This document shows, piece by piece, positions 47,219 through 58,369 of a stretch of 64,000 nt of DNA. The translations under genes and the position numbers were made by a program. Below the pieces are notes generated by a model. It saw only the letters and a program-made list of their open reading frames with translations. It had not been told where the DNA came from and ran no database searches. The stretch's first letter is position 1; each line of letters begins with the position of its first letter. This stretch comes from Trichobilharzia regenti (lineage: Eukaryota > Platyhelminthes > Trematoda > Strigeidida > Schistosomatidae): positions 43,203,804 to 43,267,803 of the forward strand of contig OX235262.1 in assembly GCA_944472135.2 (NCBI GenBank), read 5' to 3'.

Positions 47219-47701
47219 TGTGGAGTACGTAACAATGTGATTGTACACTTTTTGGTTATTTGTATGATAATTCGGGATATTGTACATAATTTTTGTTTAA
47301 AACGCTTCTTGTTGAAATATATACAACTTCCGTGTACAATTGAAAAATACACTCTGCTGTTGGAGACTTCATCTTCTCCCTGGTCACTTCTGCTTACTTG
47401 CTCTACTCACACCGTGTTGTATACTTCGGATTTATTGTAGGAGTCTACTACTCTCAACCGAAGACATTTCTACAACCGGAACACAGCAGCTACAGCAGAC
47501 GCAACCCAATCAATTAACGTACCCGTGGATTATATACATAATTTGTAGCAGAGGACTTAGACTTTATATCCAAGTAATCCTTTTTGTTGATACAACTCGT
47601 CACTGCATTTTTGGTAATATATTGTTATTTAACACTCCATTGACTTGGATTATTATTCTTATATTTATAATGTTAGTGAACTCTAGTATAAGTCCCCTAC
47701 A
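47219..47701 (+). repeat. Nested-element LTR, unit 4
   Basis: 483 bp. It also lacks one T, but at a different place (GAATTATCAT) than unit 1, so the two outer LTR copies have independent single-base deletions. Confidence 0.85.
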
Positions 47702-48294
47702 GATGCATCAACCGAGATGCTAAGCGGAAGTTTGGTGTCTACGTGAACTAACATGGTTGCGTCTGCAATCGCTGATTTAATTTTCTAGAACTCTTCCCTA
47801 GCCTCTTGTGTCATGCTGAAGGTTTTGCATTTACCCTTCAGAAGGTCTGTGAGTGCATGTAAAATATGTGCACATTGAGGAACGAAACGTCGGTAATAAC
47901 TTACCATGCCTAGGAATGTGCGCGAAGATATCATGGACGTAGGCTCTGGGAAGTTTTGTATGGCTAGTACCTTCTCAGGTAACAGTCGAATGCCATGTTC
48001 GTTAACGACATGTTCCAGAAAATTCAACGAATGTACTCCAATCTGGCATTTTGACATGTTAGGTGTCAAACCGTGTGTTGCCAATCGCTCAAAAACTATC
48101 TGCAAATGCCTACGGTGAGTAGCTTCATCAGGGCTAGCCACGAGAATATCGTCCAGGTAGGCATACGCGCAATCCAATCCGCGCAAAACATGTGTGAAAC
48201 GCTGGAATGTTTGTGCGGCGTTGCGGAGACCAAACGGCATGCGGAGGAATTCGAAGTGACCTAAAGGAGTGATGACTGCCGTTTTAGGAATATC
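47702..48294 (-). pseudogene. Outer-element RNase H start/RT, unit 4
   Basis: Same block as in units 2 and 3, with EAREEF and LQIVFERL. Its mirror position in unit 1 (28368-28960) has LQIIFERL. Confidence 0.85.
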
Positions 48295-48317
48295 TTCAGG
48301 ATGAACTGGGATCTGAT
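48295..48317. other. Palindrome spacer, centre 5
   Basis: 23 nt, in the same orientation as centre 1, although a simple mirror about 38331 predicts the opposite orientation. Confidence 0.85.
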
Positions 48318-48978
48318 GATATTCCTAAAACGGCAGTCATCACTCCTTTTGGTCACTTCGAATTCCTCCGCATGCCGTTTGGTCTCCGCAACGCCGCACA
48401 AACATTCCAGCGTTTCACACATGTTTTGCGCGGATTGGATTGCGCGTATGCCTACCTGGACGATATTCTCGTGGCTAGCCCTGATGAAGCTACTCACCGT
48501 AGGCATTTGCAGATAATTTTTGAGCGATTGGCAACACACGGTTTGACACCTAACATGTCAAAATGCCAGATTGGAGTACATTCGTTGAATTTTCTGGAAC
48601 ATGTCGTTAACGAACATGGCATTCGACTGTTACCTGAGAAGGTACTAGCCATACAAAACTTCCCAGAGCCTACGTCCATGATATCTTCGCGCACATTCCT
48701 AGGCATGGTAAGTTATTACCGACGTTTCGTTCCTCAATGTGCACATATTTTACATGCACTCACAGACCTTCTGAAGGGTAAATGCAAAACCTTCAGCATG
48801 ACACAAGAGTCTAGGGAAGAGTTCTAGAAAATTAAATCAGCGATTGCAGACGCTACCATGTGGTTTAGTTTGGTTTCTTGTGAGTGTATGCGTCTAATGG
48901 CAAACTTAGCCCCTATATGATTGAACCATGCAGCTAGACGGTGTCCAGAAGGCGGGGAGTTGCAGCGTTATAGCCATC
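48318..48978. pseudogene. Outer-element RT (+) then inverted gag start (-)
   Basis: 48318-48860 is the plus-strand RT block with ESREEF. At the CATG-containing junction near 48858 it turns into the minus-strand copy of the outer gag opening (48978-48838), the mirror of 27685-27825. The palindrome ends at 49051. Confidence 0.8.
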
Positions 48979-49051
48979 TCTGACGCAGCAATCTTGCACA
49001 CAAGACAAAATATTAACAAGGTGGTAAAAACCAATATAAGTACAAACAAAG

Positions 49052-49795
49052 AATTGTTAGAGATGCCGGGATGCTAACACATTCGCACAACCGCGTGTCA
49101 TCCCGCGGCAAATGGGCTAGTAGAGCGTTTCCACCGTCAACTAAAAGCGGCGTTGATGGCAGTAGACAACAGTAAGTGGACAGATTCGCTGCCACTGTTC
49201 CTGTCTAGCATCCGGGCTACGCTTAGAGGGGGTCTGCGGTGCTCGCCAGCTGAATTGGTGTAGGGTACCACCCTGCGTTTACCAGGCGAGCTAATCGCTC
49301 CTGAAGCTTTCGAACCAAATTTCCCCGATATCACCTGTTACACTCAGGAACTTAAAAGTTTTATGCAGCGAATCCGACCAGTTTCCACACGCACTCAGAA
49401 CCGAAAGGTTCAGGTTAATCGGCGACTTTGACGACTGTGCGCACGTTTTCGTGCGTCACGACGCCATACAAAAGCCATTACAACCACCGTATGACGGGCC
49501 TTTTAAGGTCCTTAGTCGTAAAGATAAATTTTTCGTTATTGAGCGATGCGGCCGCCCAGACACTGTCAGCATAGACAGACTTAAAGCGGCATACACTGAA
49601 GAACCTTCACCCTCCCCATCGGCTCAATCAAATAGCCCCACTGAACCTAGTCCTTGTCCAGACTCAGCTACAATACCTCCAGTGGCGAATGATGATTCTC
49701 CTACCGTCACCAGTAAGACCCCTGTCACACGTGATGGTCGACGTTGTTCACTGGCCCAAGAGGTTCACAGAATTCTTTCACTGAACTAATCTATA
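49052..49795 (+). pseudogene. Outer-element integrase, C-terminal half
   Basis: From the palindrome edge the plus strand reads ELLEMPGC, a TAA, then HIRTTACHPAANGLVERFHR and QLKAALMAVDNSKWTDSLPL, the end of the integrase core with its catalytic-glutamate region. It continues SPAELV, TAG, GTTLRLPGELIAPEAFE to a TGA near 49430. A frameshift leads to RHDAIQKPLQPPYDGPFKVL and VSIDRLKAAYTEE, the C-terminal GPF/Y module, ending at 49789. Two stops and a frameshift show it is dead. It is in the same orientation as both outer LTRs, so this is the original 3' end of the outer element. Confidence 0.85.
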
Positions 49796-51158
49796 GGTAA
49801 TGCTACTAGTGGTTTTTTATGCCTTGTCACAATTTTTTTATTCAATTTTGCTATATTTACTCTATTTGGTCCCGCTTCTCGGAGTAGTCCCCCCCCTCCC
49901 ACTAATCCTTTTAATCTTTTTCTCTCGTTACAGAGGATCAGCAGCAGTTTTTTACCCTAATTTTTCATCTATTTCATCTCAATCTACTCGCTAGACCAGT
50001 TGGCTTCTCATGTCATCTTGTAACCCATACCCATTGAGGAATTACGAACAGTATATTACTTTTCACTGCACAATTTCTTCAAAAGAAAAAAATCACTAAA
50101 AAATCTTAGAAAAAAGGCAAAATAATAAACAAATAAAAAAAATAATAAAACAAATAAAACAATTAGAAAATTTAAAAAAAGTCTAAAAATTTTTTTAAAA
50201 AAAACTTCCACTGTATAGGTAAATGGACCGATATACACCTCTATGCTGTACACTGTAATCTGCTCAATTTATTTTCACAGGCTGTACTATATTCCTTCGG
50301 GTTTATGCCCTCCTGCAATGCATTTATTTTGTGAACCGTACTCGTAAACATTATGTATCATCTTATTATGCACTTCGCAAAATGAACAAAACAATTTTTG
50401 TAATGGTAGCTACTCATAGCTGTTGGTTATGTACGAACTTCTCTGTAATTTTATAAATTCTCACAATGTAGAAATTTCCCTTGTTTTATCTCATTCTGAC
50501 GTACTACTTCCATGTTACACCAGTTTTCCTCGCATTGATTTCGCACAAGCTTTTGTAGTACCTTTAAGCCGATTTTGAAATATTAACCTCTTCTCCCATT
50601 CTCTTCTGTTGTTTTTACCCTGCTCCTTATCATACGCTATGTAATGATTGCCTTTAATATGACTGCTAGGTTCTGTTGAAGCGGAGGAAGGGAGCATTAG
50701 TCTAAAATGAAAATTAGACATAATGAGTCACCTTCTTGCTAAGGCAGCCTCGGCGGCGGAGGTATACCATCAAACCTCCACATAAGTAAACTCGTAATAG
50801 TACGGAATTTAAAAAAAATGAATCGATAAATATCAATTCAATGAAAAAAATACTAAAAAAAATTAATTAATAAAAATATAAAAGATAAAAAAAGAAAAAA
50901 AATTACAGATAAAAAAACAACACCAAAGAGCAGAAGCTTACAACCACGCAAGGCACCAGCGGCATTTCTTCTTATATTCCATCTTACTTCACTAATCATG
51001 TACATACAACTTCCAACTTCCCTTAATATTTTTCTTTTCTTTTACTATTCTTATCTTCAAACCTTCGCATTCCCTCCCTGCTATTGTACCAAGCCGTCCT
51101 GCTTTTGTACATCGAAGCTTGCTGGTTTCCCACCAACTTTCTAGGAAGGATGATAACC
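49796..51158. other. Outer-element 3' non-coding region, A/T-rich
   Basis: Long A- and T-rich tracts (50080-50210, 50810-50920) without a coding frame, ending at the right LTR. GGAAGGATGATAACC just before 51159 is a weak candidate polypurine tract. A 1.36 kb untranslated stretch is long for this clade and may contain further inserted sequence that I cannot identify. Confidence 0.5.
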
Positions 51159-51535
51159 TGTAGTGCACATTGTACCCTCGAACTTTTGTTTAAACTCACT
51201 CACCTAGTTTGAAACACTTTTATCTTTTGAGTTGTGACTCTTCTGTACGTTCATTGGTTCGCTCTCTTGTGCTCTCTTTCTGCACACTCTCCGAGCCTAC
51301 CTCCAGCAACATCTGCAGATAAGTTGTACGACTTCTTTATTTCTTGAATTTTATATTTCGCCAAATAAAATATAATTCTCCCAGGTACTCTTCTCACCTC
51401 AAGTCTTTTTACCGCGATACAGTTTGTCAGTATTTGCGCCTCGACTAGTGTACTGCTAAGGTCGCGAAACGGTGAAGAAGTATGTAAGGGTGTTTAGAGC
51501 ATAGGTCCACTCTGAGCCGTAATGAAACTCCTACA
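51159..51535 (+). repeat. Right (3') LTR of the outer Ty3/gypsy element
   Basis: 377 bp, TGTAGTG to CTCCTACA, with AATAAA at 51364-51369. Followed by the GGTT target duplication and then hsp70 codons. Confidence 0.9.
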
Positions 51536-51716
51536 GGTTGATCGCCACCTGGATCTTAGCAGCATCACCAATCAAACGTTCAGTGTCTGTGAACGCAATA
51601 TAACTCGGCGTCGTTCGGTTCCCTTGGTCGTTGGCAATGATCTCCACTTTCCCATGCTGGAAAACACCAACACATGAATACGTAGTACCAAGATCGATTC
51701 CAATTGCGTTCGGTAT
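51536..51716 (-). pseudogene. hsp70: hsp70 5' fragment (residues 1-60), start codon lost
   Basis: Encodes the Hsp70 N-terminus with the ATP-binding [11 protein letters not shown] and is cut at codon 60 by the LTR. The initiator is ATA (51714-51716) instead of ATG in the intact copy. Two further changes are SYIAF for SYVAF and AAKIQVA for AAKNQVA. With the insertion removed this gene still would not start correctly, so decay continued after, or began before, the insertion. Confidence 0.9.
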
Positions 51717-51783
51717 GATCAAATACAAATCAAATCAATAGGCACGCTGTTCAAACTAACCGTAAAAAACAACTACTCGCCCG

Positions 51784-51821
51784 TTTATAGGTCATACGCC
51801 ATGGAACATTCTAGAATTTCC
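51784..51821 (-). promoter_or_regulatory. Heat-shock promoter of the split hsp70 (TATA + HSE)
   Basis: TATAAA (complement of 51784-51789) and GGAAATTCTAGAATGTTCC (complement of 51803-51821), which holds three alternating TTC/GAA units (TTC-TA-GAA-TG-TTC), an ideal heat-shock-factor site. Both are unchanged from the intact gene. The promoter now fires into the retrotransposon in antisense. Confidence 0.8.
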
Positions 51822-52786
51822 AGTGACCTTCACCTCATGTTGGAACAACCAATGGAATGCTGACAATCACATTCCAAACTGACCAATCATATCAGGCTGC
51901 GTCGCTTTGATTGTTATAGAAGAACTGTGAACAACAAACAGCAAATTAGAAGTCTCAACTGTGGGAGACACTACAACCCAGAATAATCCATACATTTCAC
52001 AATGTCAGTGCATTGACTCCCGTCCTCACAGACACAAAGCCTATTCACAAACGTCACGCCATCTCCATTTTATCCACAGCCATTATCATTTGTGGTTTCA
52101 TAAGATGGCTTCAGACACACAATCGGAAGTTTTATTTCGCCTACTGACAAAGAATGAGTAGTAAGAGAGCCTGAGTTAAATATTCAAACAATAAGGAACG
52201 AATTAGGCACCTAAACACTAGTTCATATACCACTCAGAAAAATCCATACCTGTAGGAATCTCAGTGTGTTGATTCACAAACACACTACCACTCACCGTAT
52301 TCACAAATACCGTGACATCTTCATGTAACCCTCAGTCACTGAGGCTTTTCAAAACTTCACATAAGAAGCTCTACTTGCGATACACAAGAGACTTAATAGC
52401 ATAACACTCGTGCACAATCACAGAAGCATCCAGTTTTCTTTATATCAAATAGTGAGGGACTTATCATAGTGTTCACCTGTATCTAGGCAACAAATTGATT
52501 ATGAGTCACAATCTTAGTTTCACCTGTATTGTCTTCGTCCTTCTATGCAGAAATCTACTCACTGTCATGCCTCGATTGATTGATAATCAATTTCGAATTC
52601 ACCAACACTCCAGTAGCAATTTATATGAGTTCTGACAACGAAAAGTTAGATGCTTATTCTCTATCAGTGATACAACTCCATACATTCGTGTTATATCCAA
52701 AAGTGTATGATGAGGGATTAGTGAATTATTTTTAAGTCTCAGTCATTAGGTTGCATAGTATGCTATTCACATAACCTGAGGAGGCC
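51822..52786. other. Promoter-distal spacer of the hsp70 unit
   Basis: Upstream of the heat-shock elements. Two CCAAT motifs lie close to the promoter, as in the copy at 58435 and 58469; the remainder shows no gene. The part before ~52606 is absent from the left unit. Confidence 0.5.
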
Positions 52787-54704
52787 ATGACTAGGGAAAT
52801 TATCAACGAAGTGAATGGGACTCTAAAAGCTTACTATGTGGAGAGGTTGGAATGTTGGTCAGAGCACTTTGACGAACAGTCCAACTGCTCCACAAAAATC
52901 AACACAATTACCTGGTGCCGTAATGACGACAATATCCAAACTGATGTCTTACAACTGCACCATCCACACCAAGCTACCATGGACGGAGACATCGGTCCTC
53001 CAGCTGTGTTTCAGCCTGATAACATCCGACTAACTGAGAAACTCTACTCGGACTCGTTTAGTTGTCTTTGTACTCATGTACAGGTATCATCTGAAGTGAT
53101 GACCAAAAGTGGTACTAGTCAGGGATTCCCACTGTCACCATTATTATCCAATTCAATCCTAGATTTAGCCAAGAATGTGGTCCTGAAGCAACTAACTGTT
53201 TCAAAGATAGACACGTTACCAGAGAAGAGTCTCGTTTATCTAGGGTATACCGATTGATAACACTGTTCTTTTCGCTAAATACGCTGATAAACCACACACA
53301 GTCATGCCATCAAATAATCAGTTTCATGGGTTGAACATTCATTACAGGTGACAAACACTACATATCTTAAAGAATAAGCTAAACTGAATGCACTCTACCA
53401 AAACAAAAGTAAAAATGACTTCATCCAGTCGAGACGGTGCTAAATTCTGTTATACAGACTGGTGAGATACAGACCCCGTTTTCACACACTGGCTGCTTTG
53501 CACACAGACCTTTGCAGAGATGTGCAGCAGTTCGATTTACCACACTCTATATAGCCAATAAAAGGCAAAACAGACAGGGAAAAGAGATTCAAAAGAACTA
53601 CAATAAGCAGAAATGCATGAAGAAACACCAATAACGGAAAAAGAATACGGTGTAATGGATATAGGAGGTCACAGAGAGTGAATGCATCTGCGCCATTGAG
53701 AACGATTGAGTCATACAAATAATTGTCTCCACTCATTGCTTTGGTTCTTAGCATCCTAAGGACCCCAACCAAGAAGCCTACAACTCATGCAGACGATATA
53801 TTCCTCTCTCCTAAGTGAAGACGTCGACAAAATCCAGAGTCTTCTGAACACCCTGATCAGAAAGCAACATTCGAATGTTTGGCATGCGATCCTCTCCCTC
53901 TGTAAAATGTAAGATGATGGATGCTACAGGACTGGAATGCATTGATACTCCTAGCTTAAAGATAGGCAGGAGAGGAGTGGTAGAGCGTGTCGCCCACTTC
54001 ACTTATTTGGGAAGTTGCATCAGTCAGTGACAGCGGGTTGATTCCTCACGAAATCTTACCACGGATACAGAAGGCTAGTTTCGCATATGCTAACTCACAC
54101 CATCTCTCGCTTAGTAGACGTGATATCCGGTTAGCTGGCTGGCTGGCTGGCTATCGACCAAAGGGCGTGTGTACTGCTCAGCTCAGCTCAGCGCAGCAGA
54201 TCGCTCTCCCCTCCTTTATGGCTGCCTGTCAGCGAGACATGTCCATTAGAAGTGGAAGATACGAAAAACCTGACTAGCTGTCTTTCATCATAGGTGCCTG
54301 CCTGCGTTCTATATCCCGTGTTCAGTGCTATGATAAGGTGAACAGGTCTCATTCAGGTTAGGCCTCAGTCGAGTGACAGGTAGGTGGGAGGGGAAATCCA
54401 AAAATCAATCGATCAAGCAGTCGACGAGGTTGTCAAGCAGCTGCATCGATTCAGATGGTTAGGACATGGGTTACGCATGCATGACTAGTCACTGGTCGCC
54501 TTCCTCGACCAACGGGAAATCTTAGCTGACTGACATATGATGCATTAGGTTGGAAAAGAGTTAGCTAGTGCTGGGTGGTCAAGCCAAAACCGACATGGCT
54601 TCATCAGTCAATGGAATCCACAACACCTAGTTTAAGCCAGCCACGAAGGGAGGTGTAAACTGGCCTCCTGGTTTGGGTGCTTAAGATGGCCAACTCAACT
54701 TCCC
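52787..54704 (+). pseudogene. RTE/SR2-like LINE remnant (unit 1)
   Basis: Near-identical to the remnant at 16213-18130, including its stops; one visible coding difference is NTITWC for NTVTWC, and there are small changes in the AATC repeat near 54396. It is older than the tandem duplication. Confidence 0.8.
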
Positions 54705-54884
54705 AAATAAGTGAAGTGACCAACAATCTCTACTATTTCATTCCCTATCTCTAAGCTTGCAGCTGGTGTAGTCCAGTCCTGCAGCGTCACTCCAAATTTC
54801 ACAGGAGCGAATCGCATGCCAAACATTCGAAGATTGCAGCTCAAGGTGATCAGAAGACTCTGCATTTGTCATCATCTTCATCTA
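54684..54884 (-). pseudogene. Opposed RTE-like RT fragment (unit 1)
   Basis: Same FGMRFAPVKFGVTLQDW and VGHFTYLGS reading as at 18110-18310. Confidence 0.75.
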
Positions 54885-56312
54885 GGTGGACGATAACATT
54901 CACACATTCTATCCTACGCCAACAAGATTATTCCCCGGTAACAAGTCAATCACTAAGTCACTGAAATCAGTTAGTGTCAATCCCATTGGCACGTCTATGA
55001 TGAATTTAACAGAAGTGGGGACATTAATGGTTGTCATCGCTTCAAGTGACAGCTCTCTCCAGCAGACTACCCTGTTTACTGAGACATACACTCTCGACAC
55101 TCCCCTCACTGACAAACATTGCCATTGTAACATTGTCATACCTTTCGGTCGACGGAGTCGAATGACCACTTCCCGTAAAAGAACATAGCAATTCTTGTAC
55201 CCCAGAAAGCATGCCCACATTCCACAACATGTCGAAGGGTGAAGATATTACCTTCCTGGCCTAAAGTCTGTATCGTATTCTTGTGGTTGTTTCGCTCAAG
55301 CCTCATTTAATACACGCATCAGTATTCAGTATTCACAACTTCATATATCCCATATATGCCATTAGTCAAGCTAATACCCTTCCCACCACAACTCCACTCA
55401 ACATTCCTAACCTACATCCCCAAGATTCATTCCAACCAACTGACTTACCAAGTCTCAAGTTCATTGCCTTCACAATGCCTAGTCTCCATCCTCCTCAAAT
55501 CACTCATACACACACACACACACACAGTGAAACTCAAGTCACTTCTTAAAAATACCCGTCCCAAAAGCCTAACGACACATCGACAATATCACCACAGTAA
55601 CAAATTAACCAAAAACTCAATCCTCCTACAGTCATGTATTTCAAACGACAAACACAGTCCAGCCTGTCTCACGCTTACAACTGCTCGCATACGCGTAACC
55701 ACCCCTAGCATCGCAATTCACCATCCTCCACACGAACATCTGAGTCAAGTTATATCAAACAGACACAAAACAAGCCAAACCACACCTCACAGTTAAGACA
55801 AATAACTAACCGCCAATTATATGCTTAACAAACACACCAACAACTCCATAAACACAACTCAACCAACGCCTACCACAAAAGCGCACTCAAGTCACTTCGT
55901 AAAACTATCCGTCTCACAAGGATACCTTCATTATATAACGAAAAGCCGTGTCCAATGAATCACAAACTCGAAGAAACAACAGCTGCACACCCACTCCTAA
56001 ACACCCGTGACCTCTGCTATCAAAATCTGCACCCACCTAACGCCATACATTCAAGACTACAACCACAGCTCACTCTCTTACACTCCCGCTCACCATCCCT
56101 AACACAACCGCTCGTACACACGCCCACTTTCTCGCATCCGATATCTCAACCTCACAAGTCAACACCTAGTGACAAGTTATACGAAAGACAAGATCTAAAC
56201 AATAACGCAGCCCTAAAATCACAGACTCTTTACGACACCTAACACCAACAACTAACACAACGACATCGAACAACAAATCAAAAGTCCCAAACAACTTCAA
56301 GTTCAATCCAAA
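54885..56312. other. hsp70 3'-flanking spacer (unit 1)
   Basis: Equivalent to 18311-19738; (AC)n at 55508-55526. No gene seen. Confidence 0.5.
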
Positions 56313-56318
56313 TTTATT
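56313..56318 (-). terminator. Poly(A) signal of the intact hsp70
   Basis: AATAAA on the minus strand, 47 bp after the stop codon. Confidence 0.75.
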
Positions 56319-56364
56319 TCAATATACCATCAATATCAAAGTTATACACAAAATTATCCGCCTC

Positions 56365-58302
56365 TTAGTCAACCTCCTCGATTGTTGGTCCTTTCCCGCC
56401 ACCGCTGCTGGCACCACCTGCACCTGGAAAACCTTCAGGCATTCCACCCGGCATACCCCCACCACCTGCTGCCTGATACATCTTTGTGATTATTGGTGCA
56501 CAAACACCCTCCAACTCCTTCTGGTGGTACTCATACTCATCCTTCTCTGCTTGTTGATTTTGGTCTAACCATTGAATCGTCTCTTCACACTTGCTCAATA
56601 CCTTCTTACGGTCATCCTCAGGTATCTTGTCCTTCAACTCATCACCCTCCACTCGCTGCTTCATCGCGTACACATAACTCTCAAGTGAGTTCTTAGCAGC
56701 CACACGGTCTCTCTGCTTCTCATCCTCAGCCTTGAACTTCTCAGCTTCATTTACCATACGCTCAATATCGTCCTTAGACAAACGACCCTTATCATTTGTG
56801 ATAGTTATCTTGTTCTGCTTACCAGTACTCTTGTCCGTAGCTGACACATTCAGAATACCATTAGCGTCGATGTCGAATGTCACCTCAATCTGAGGAACAC
56901 CACGAGGAGCAGGCGGAATACCAGACAACTCGAATTTACCAAGCAAATTGTTGTCTTTCGTCAAAGCACGTTCTCCCTCGTACACTTGAATAAGCACACC
57001 TGGCTGGTTGTCCGAGTACGTCGTGAACGTCTGAGTCTGCTTCGTTGGGATCGTCGTGTTACGCTTAATCAATGCTGTCATAACACCACCAGCTGTCTCA
57101 AGACCCAGTGACAATGGCGCCACATCCAGCAACAACAAGTCTTGCACTGCCTCAGACTTATCACCACTCAGAATAGCCGCCTGCACAGCTGCACCATAAG
57201 CAACAGCCTCATCAGGATTAATAGACTTGTTCAACTCCTTACCGTTGAAAAAGTCCTGAAGCATCTTCTGGATCTTAGGAATACGTGTTGAACCACCAAC
57301 CAACACAATCTCATGGATCTGAGCCTTGTCCAACTTAGAGTCTCTCAAAGCCTTCTCAACCGGCTCCAAAGTACCACGGAACAAATCTGCATTCAACTCC
57401 TCAAATCGAGCACGAGTGATTACTGTGTAGAAGTCAATACCATCACACAACGAATCAATCTCCAAGTTCGCCTGTGTACTTGAACTCAGTGTACGCTTAG
57501 CACGTTCACAAGCTGTTCTCAAACGACGAACTGCACGCTTATTGTCACTTATATCCTTCTTGTGCTTACGCTTGAACTCTTGCACAAAGTGATTCACCAA
57601 ACGGTTGTCAAAGTCCTCACCTCCCAAGTGAGTGTCACCAGCAGTAGACTTCACCTCGAATATACCATCTTCAATTGTCAAGATAGACACATCAAAAGTA
57701 CCACCACCCAAATCGAATATCAACACATTACGCTCACCACCAACCTTCTTGTCCAGACCATACGCGATAGCAGCAGCAGTAGGCTCGTTGATGATTCTCA
57801 ACACATTCAGACCAGCGATCGCACCCGCATCCTTAGTAGCTTGACGTTGACTGTCGTTGAAGTAGGCGGGAACTGTCACCACTGCATCAGTCACCGTTCT
57901 ACCCAAATACGCTTCAGCCACTTCCTTCATCTTCGTCAACACCATCGATGAGATCTCCTCAGGGAAGAATGTCTTCGTCTCACCCTTGTATTCAACACGG
58001 ATCTTAGGCTTACCACCCTCATTAATAACGCCAAAGGGCCAGTGCTTCATATCACTCTGAACTGAAGAGTCATCAAATCGTCGACCGATCAGTCGCTTCG
58101 CGTCGAACACTGTGTTCGTTGGGTTGATCGCCACCTGGTTCTTAGCAGCATCACCAATCAAACGTTCAGTGTCTGTGAACGCAACATAACTCGGCGTCGT
58201 TCGGTTCCCTTGGTCGTTGGCAATGATCTCCACTTTCCCATGCTGGAAAACACCAACACATGAATACGTAGTACCAAGATCGATTCCAATTGCGTTCGGC
58301 AT
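56365..58302 (-). CDS. hsp70: Cytosolic heat shock protein 70, intact (645 aa)
   Basis: ATP-driven chaperone that binds exposed hydrophobic segments of client proteins with J-domain and nucleotide-exchange partners in the cytosol. The ATG at 58300-58302 is chosen because it gives the conserved [17 protein letters not shown] start; an in-frame TTG four codons upstream would add nothing. Landmarks are IDLGTTYSC (7-15), [11 protein letters not shown] (195-205), [11 protein letters not shown] (333-343), linker DLLLLDV (388-394), the substrate-binding domain, a GGMP-rich tail and the terminal EEVD that docks TPR co-chaperones and marks the cytosolic class. The length fits the family, and there is no intron, as usual for stress-induced hsp70. 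It is the only complete copy in the window. Sequence is closest, from memory of the family, to schistosome Hsp70. Confidence 0.97.
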   Translation of the reverse strand: MPNAIGIDLGTTYSCVGVFQHGKVEIIANDQGNRTTPSYVAFTDTERLIGDAAKNQVAINPTNTVFDAKRLIGRRFDDSSVQSDMKHWPFGVINEGGKPKIRVEYKGETKTFFPEEISSMVLTKMKEVAEAYLGRTVTDAVVTVPAYFNDSQRQATKDAGAIAGLNVLRIINEPTAAAIAYGLDKKVGGERNVLIFDLGGGTFDVSILTIEDGIFEVKSTAGDTHLGGEDFDNRLVNHFVQEFKRKHKKDISDNKRAVRRLRTACERAKRTLSSSTQANLEIDSLCDGIDFYTVITRARFEELNADLFRGTLEPVEKALRDSKLDKAQIHEIVLVGGSTRIPKIQKMLQDFFNGKELNKSINPDEAVAYGAAVQAAILSGDKSEAVQDLLLLDVAPLSLGLETAGGVMTALIKRNTTIPTKQTQTFTTYSDNQPGVLIQVYEGERALTKDNNLLGKFELSGIPPAPRGVPQIEVTFDIDANGILNVSATDKSTGKQNKITITNDKGRLSKDDIERMVNEAEKFKAEDEKQRDRVAAKNSLESYVYAMKQRVEGDELKDKIPEDDRKKVLSKCEETIQWLDQNQQAEKDEYEYHQKELEGVCAPIITKMYQAAGGGGMPGGMPEGFPGAGGASSGGGKGPTIEEVD

Positions 58303-58369
58303 GATCAAATACAAATCAAATCAATAGGCACGCTGTTCAAACTAACCGTAAAAAACAACTACTCGCCTG

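Larger units (their letters stand above)
27612..49051. repeat. 21.4-kb nested palindrome (two 10.7-kb arms, four ~5-kb units)
   Basis: Sequence from 27612 rightward equals the reverse complement from 49051 leftward down to a 23-nt spacer at 38320-38342. Each arm contains its own palindrome: centres 33305-33308 and 43354-43357 (4-nt spacers) and 28345-28367 and 48295-48317 (23-nt spacers). Centre-to-centre distances are 4950.5, 5024.5, 5024.5 and 4950.5 bp, exactly symmetrical. Units alternate in orientation. Outside 27612 and 49051 the two flanks are unrelated (outer gag leader versus outer integrase). Confidence 0.9.
51717..58302. repeat. Complete hsp70 tandem unit (6586 bp)
   Basis: The distance between equivalent bases of successive units is 6586 bp (for example 52787 and 59373; starts 51716 and 58302). 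The unit comprises promoter region, RTE-bearing spacer and one hsp70 gene. Confidence 0.9.

Noticed and set aside
29919..47748. Many 60-127 codon frames in the nested element's LTR and 3' UTR
   Set aside because: They lie in AT-rich non-coding sequence, recur only with the unit, and show no domain.
28356..48306. CRISPR-like or satellite array from the regular 5-kb spacing
   Set aside because: The units are multi-kilobase retrotransposon segments in alternating orientation, and the genome is eukaryotic.
27835..48827. The six 151-codon RT frames as separate genes
   Set aside because: They are repeated pieces of one broken outer-element RT, bounded by palindrome centres and in-frame stops.
49137..49334. 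Minus-strand frame opposite the outer integrase
   Set aside because: It is a shadow of the integrase reading on the plus strand.
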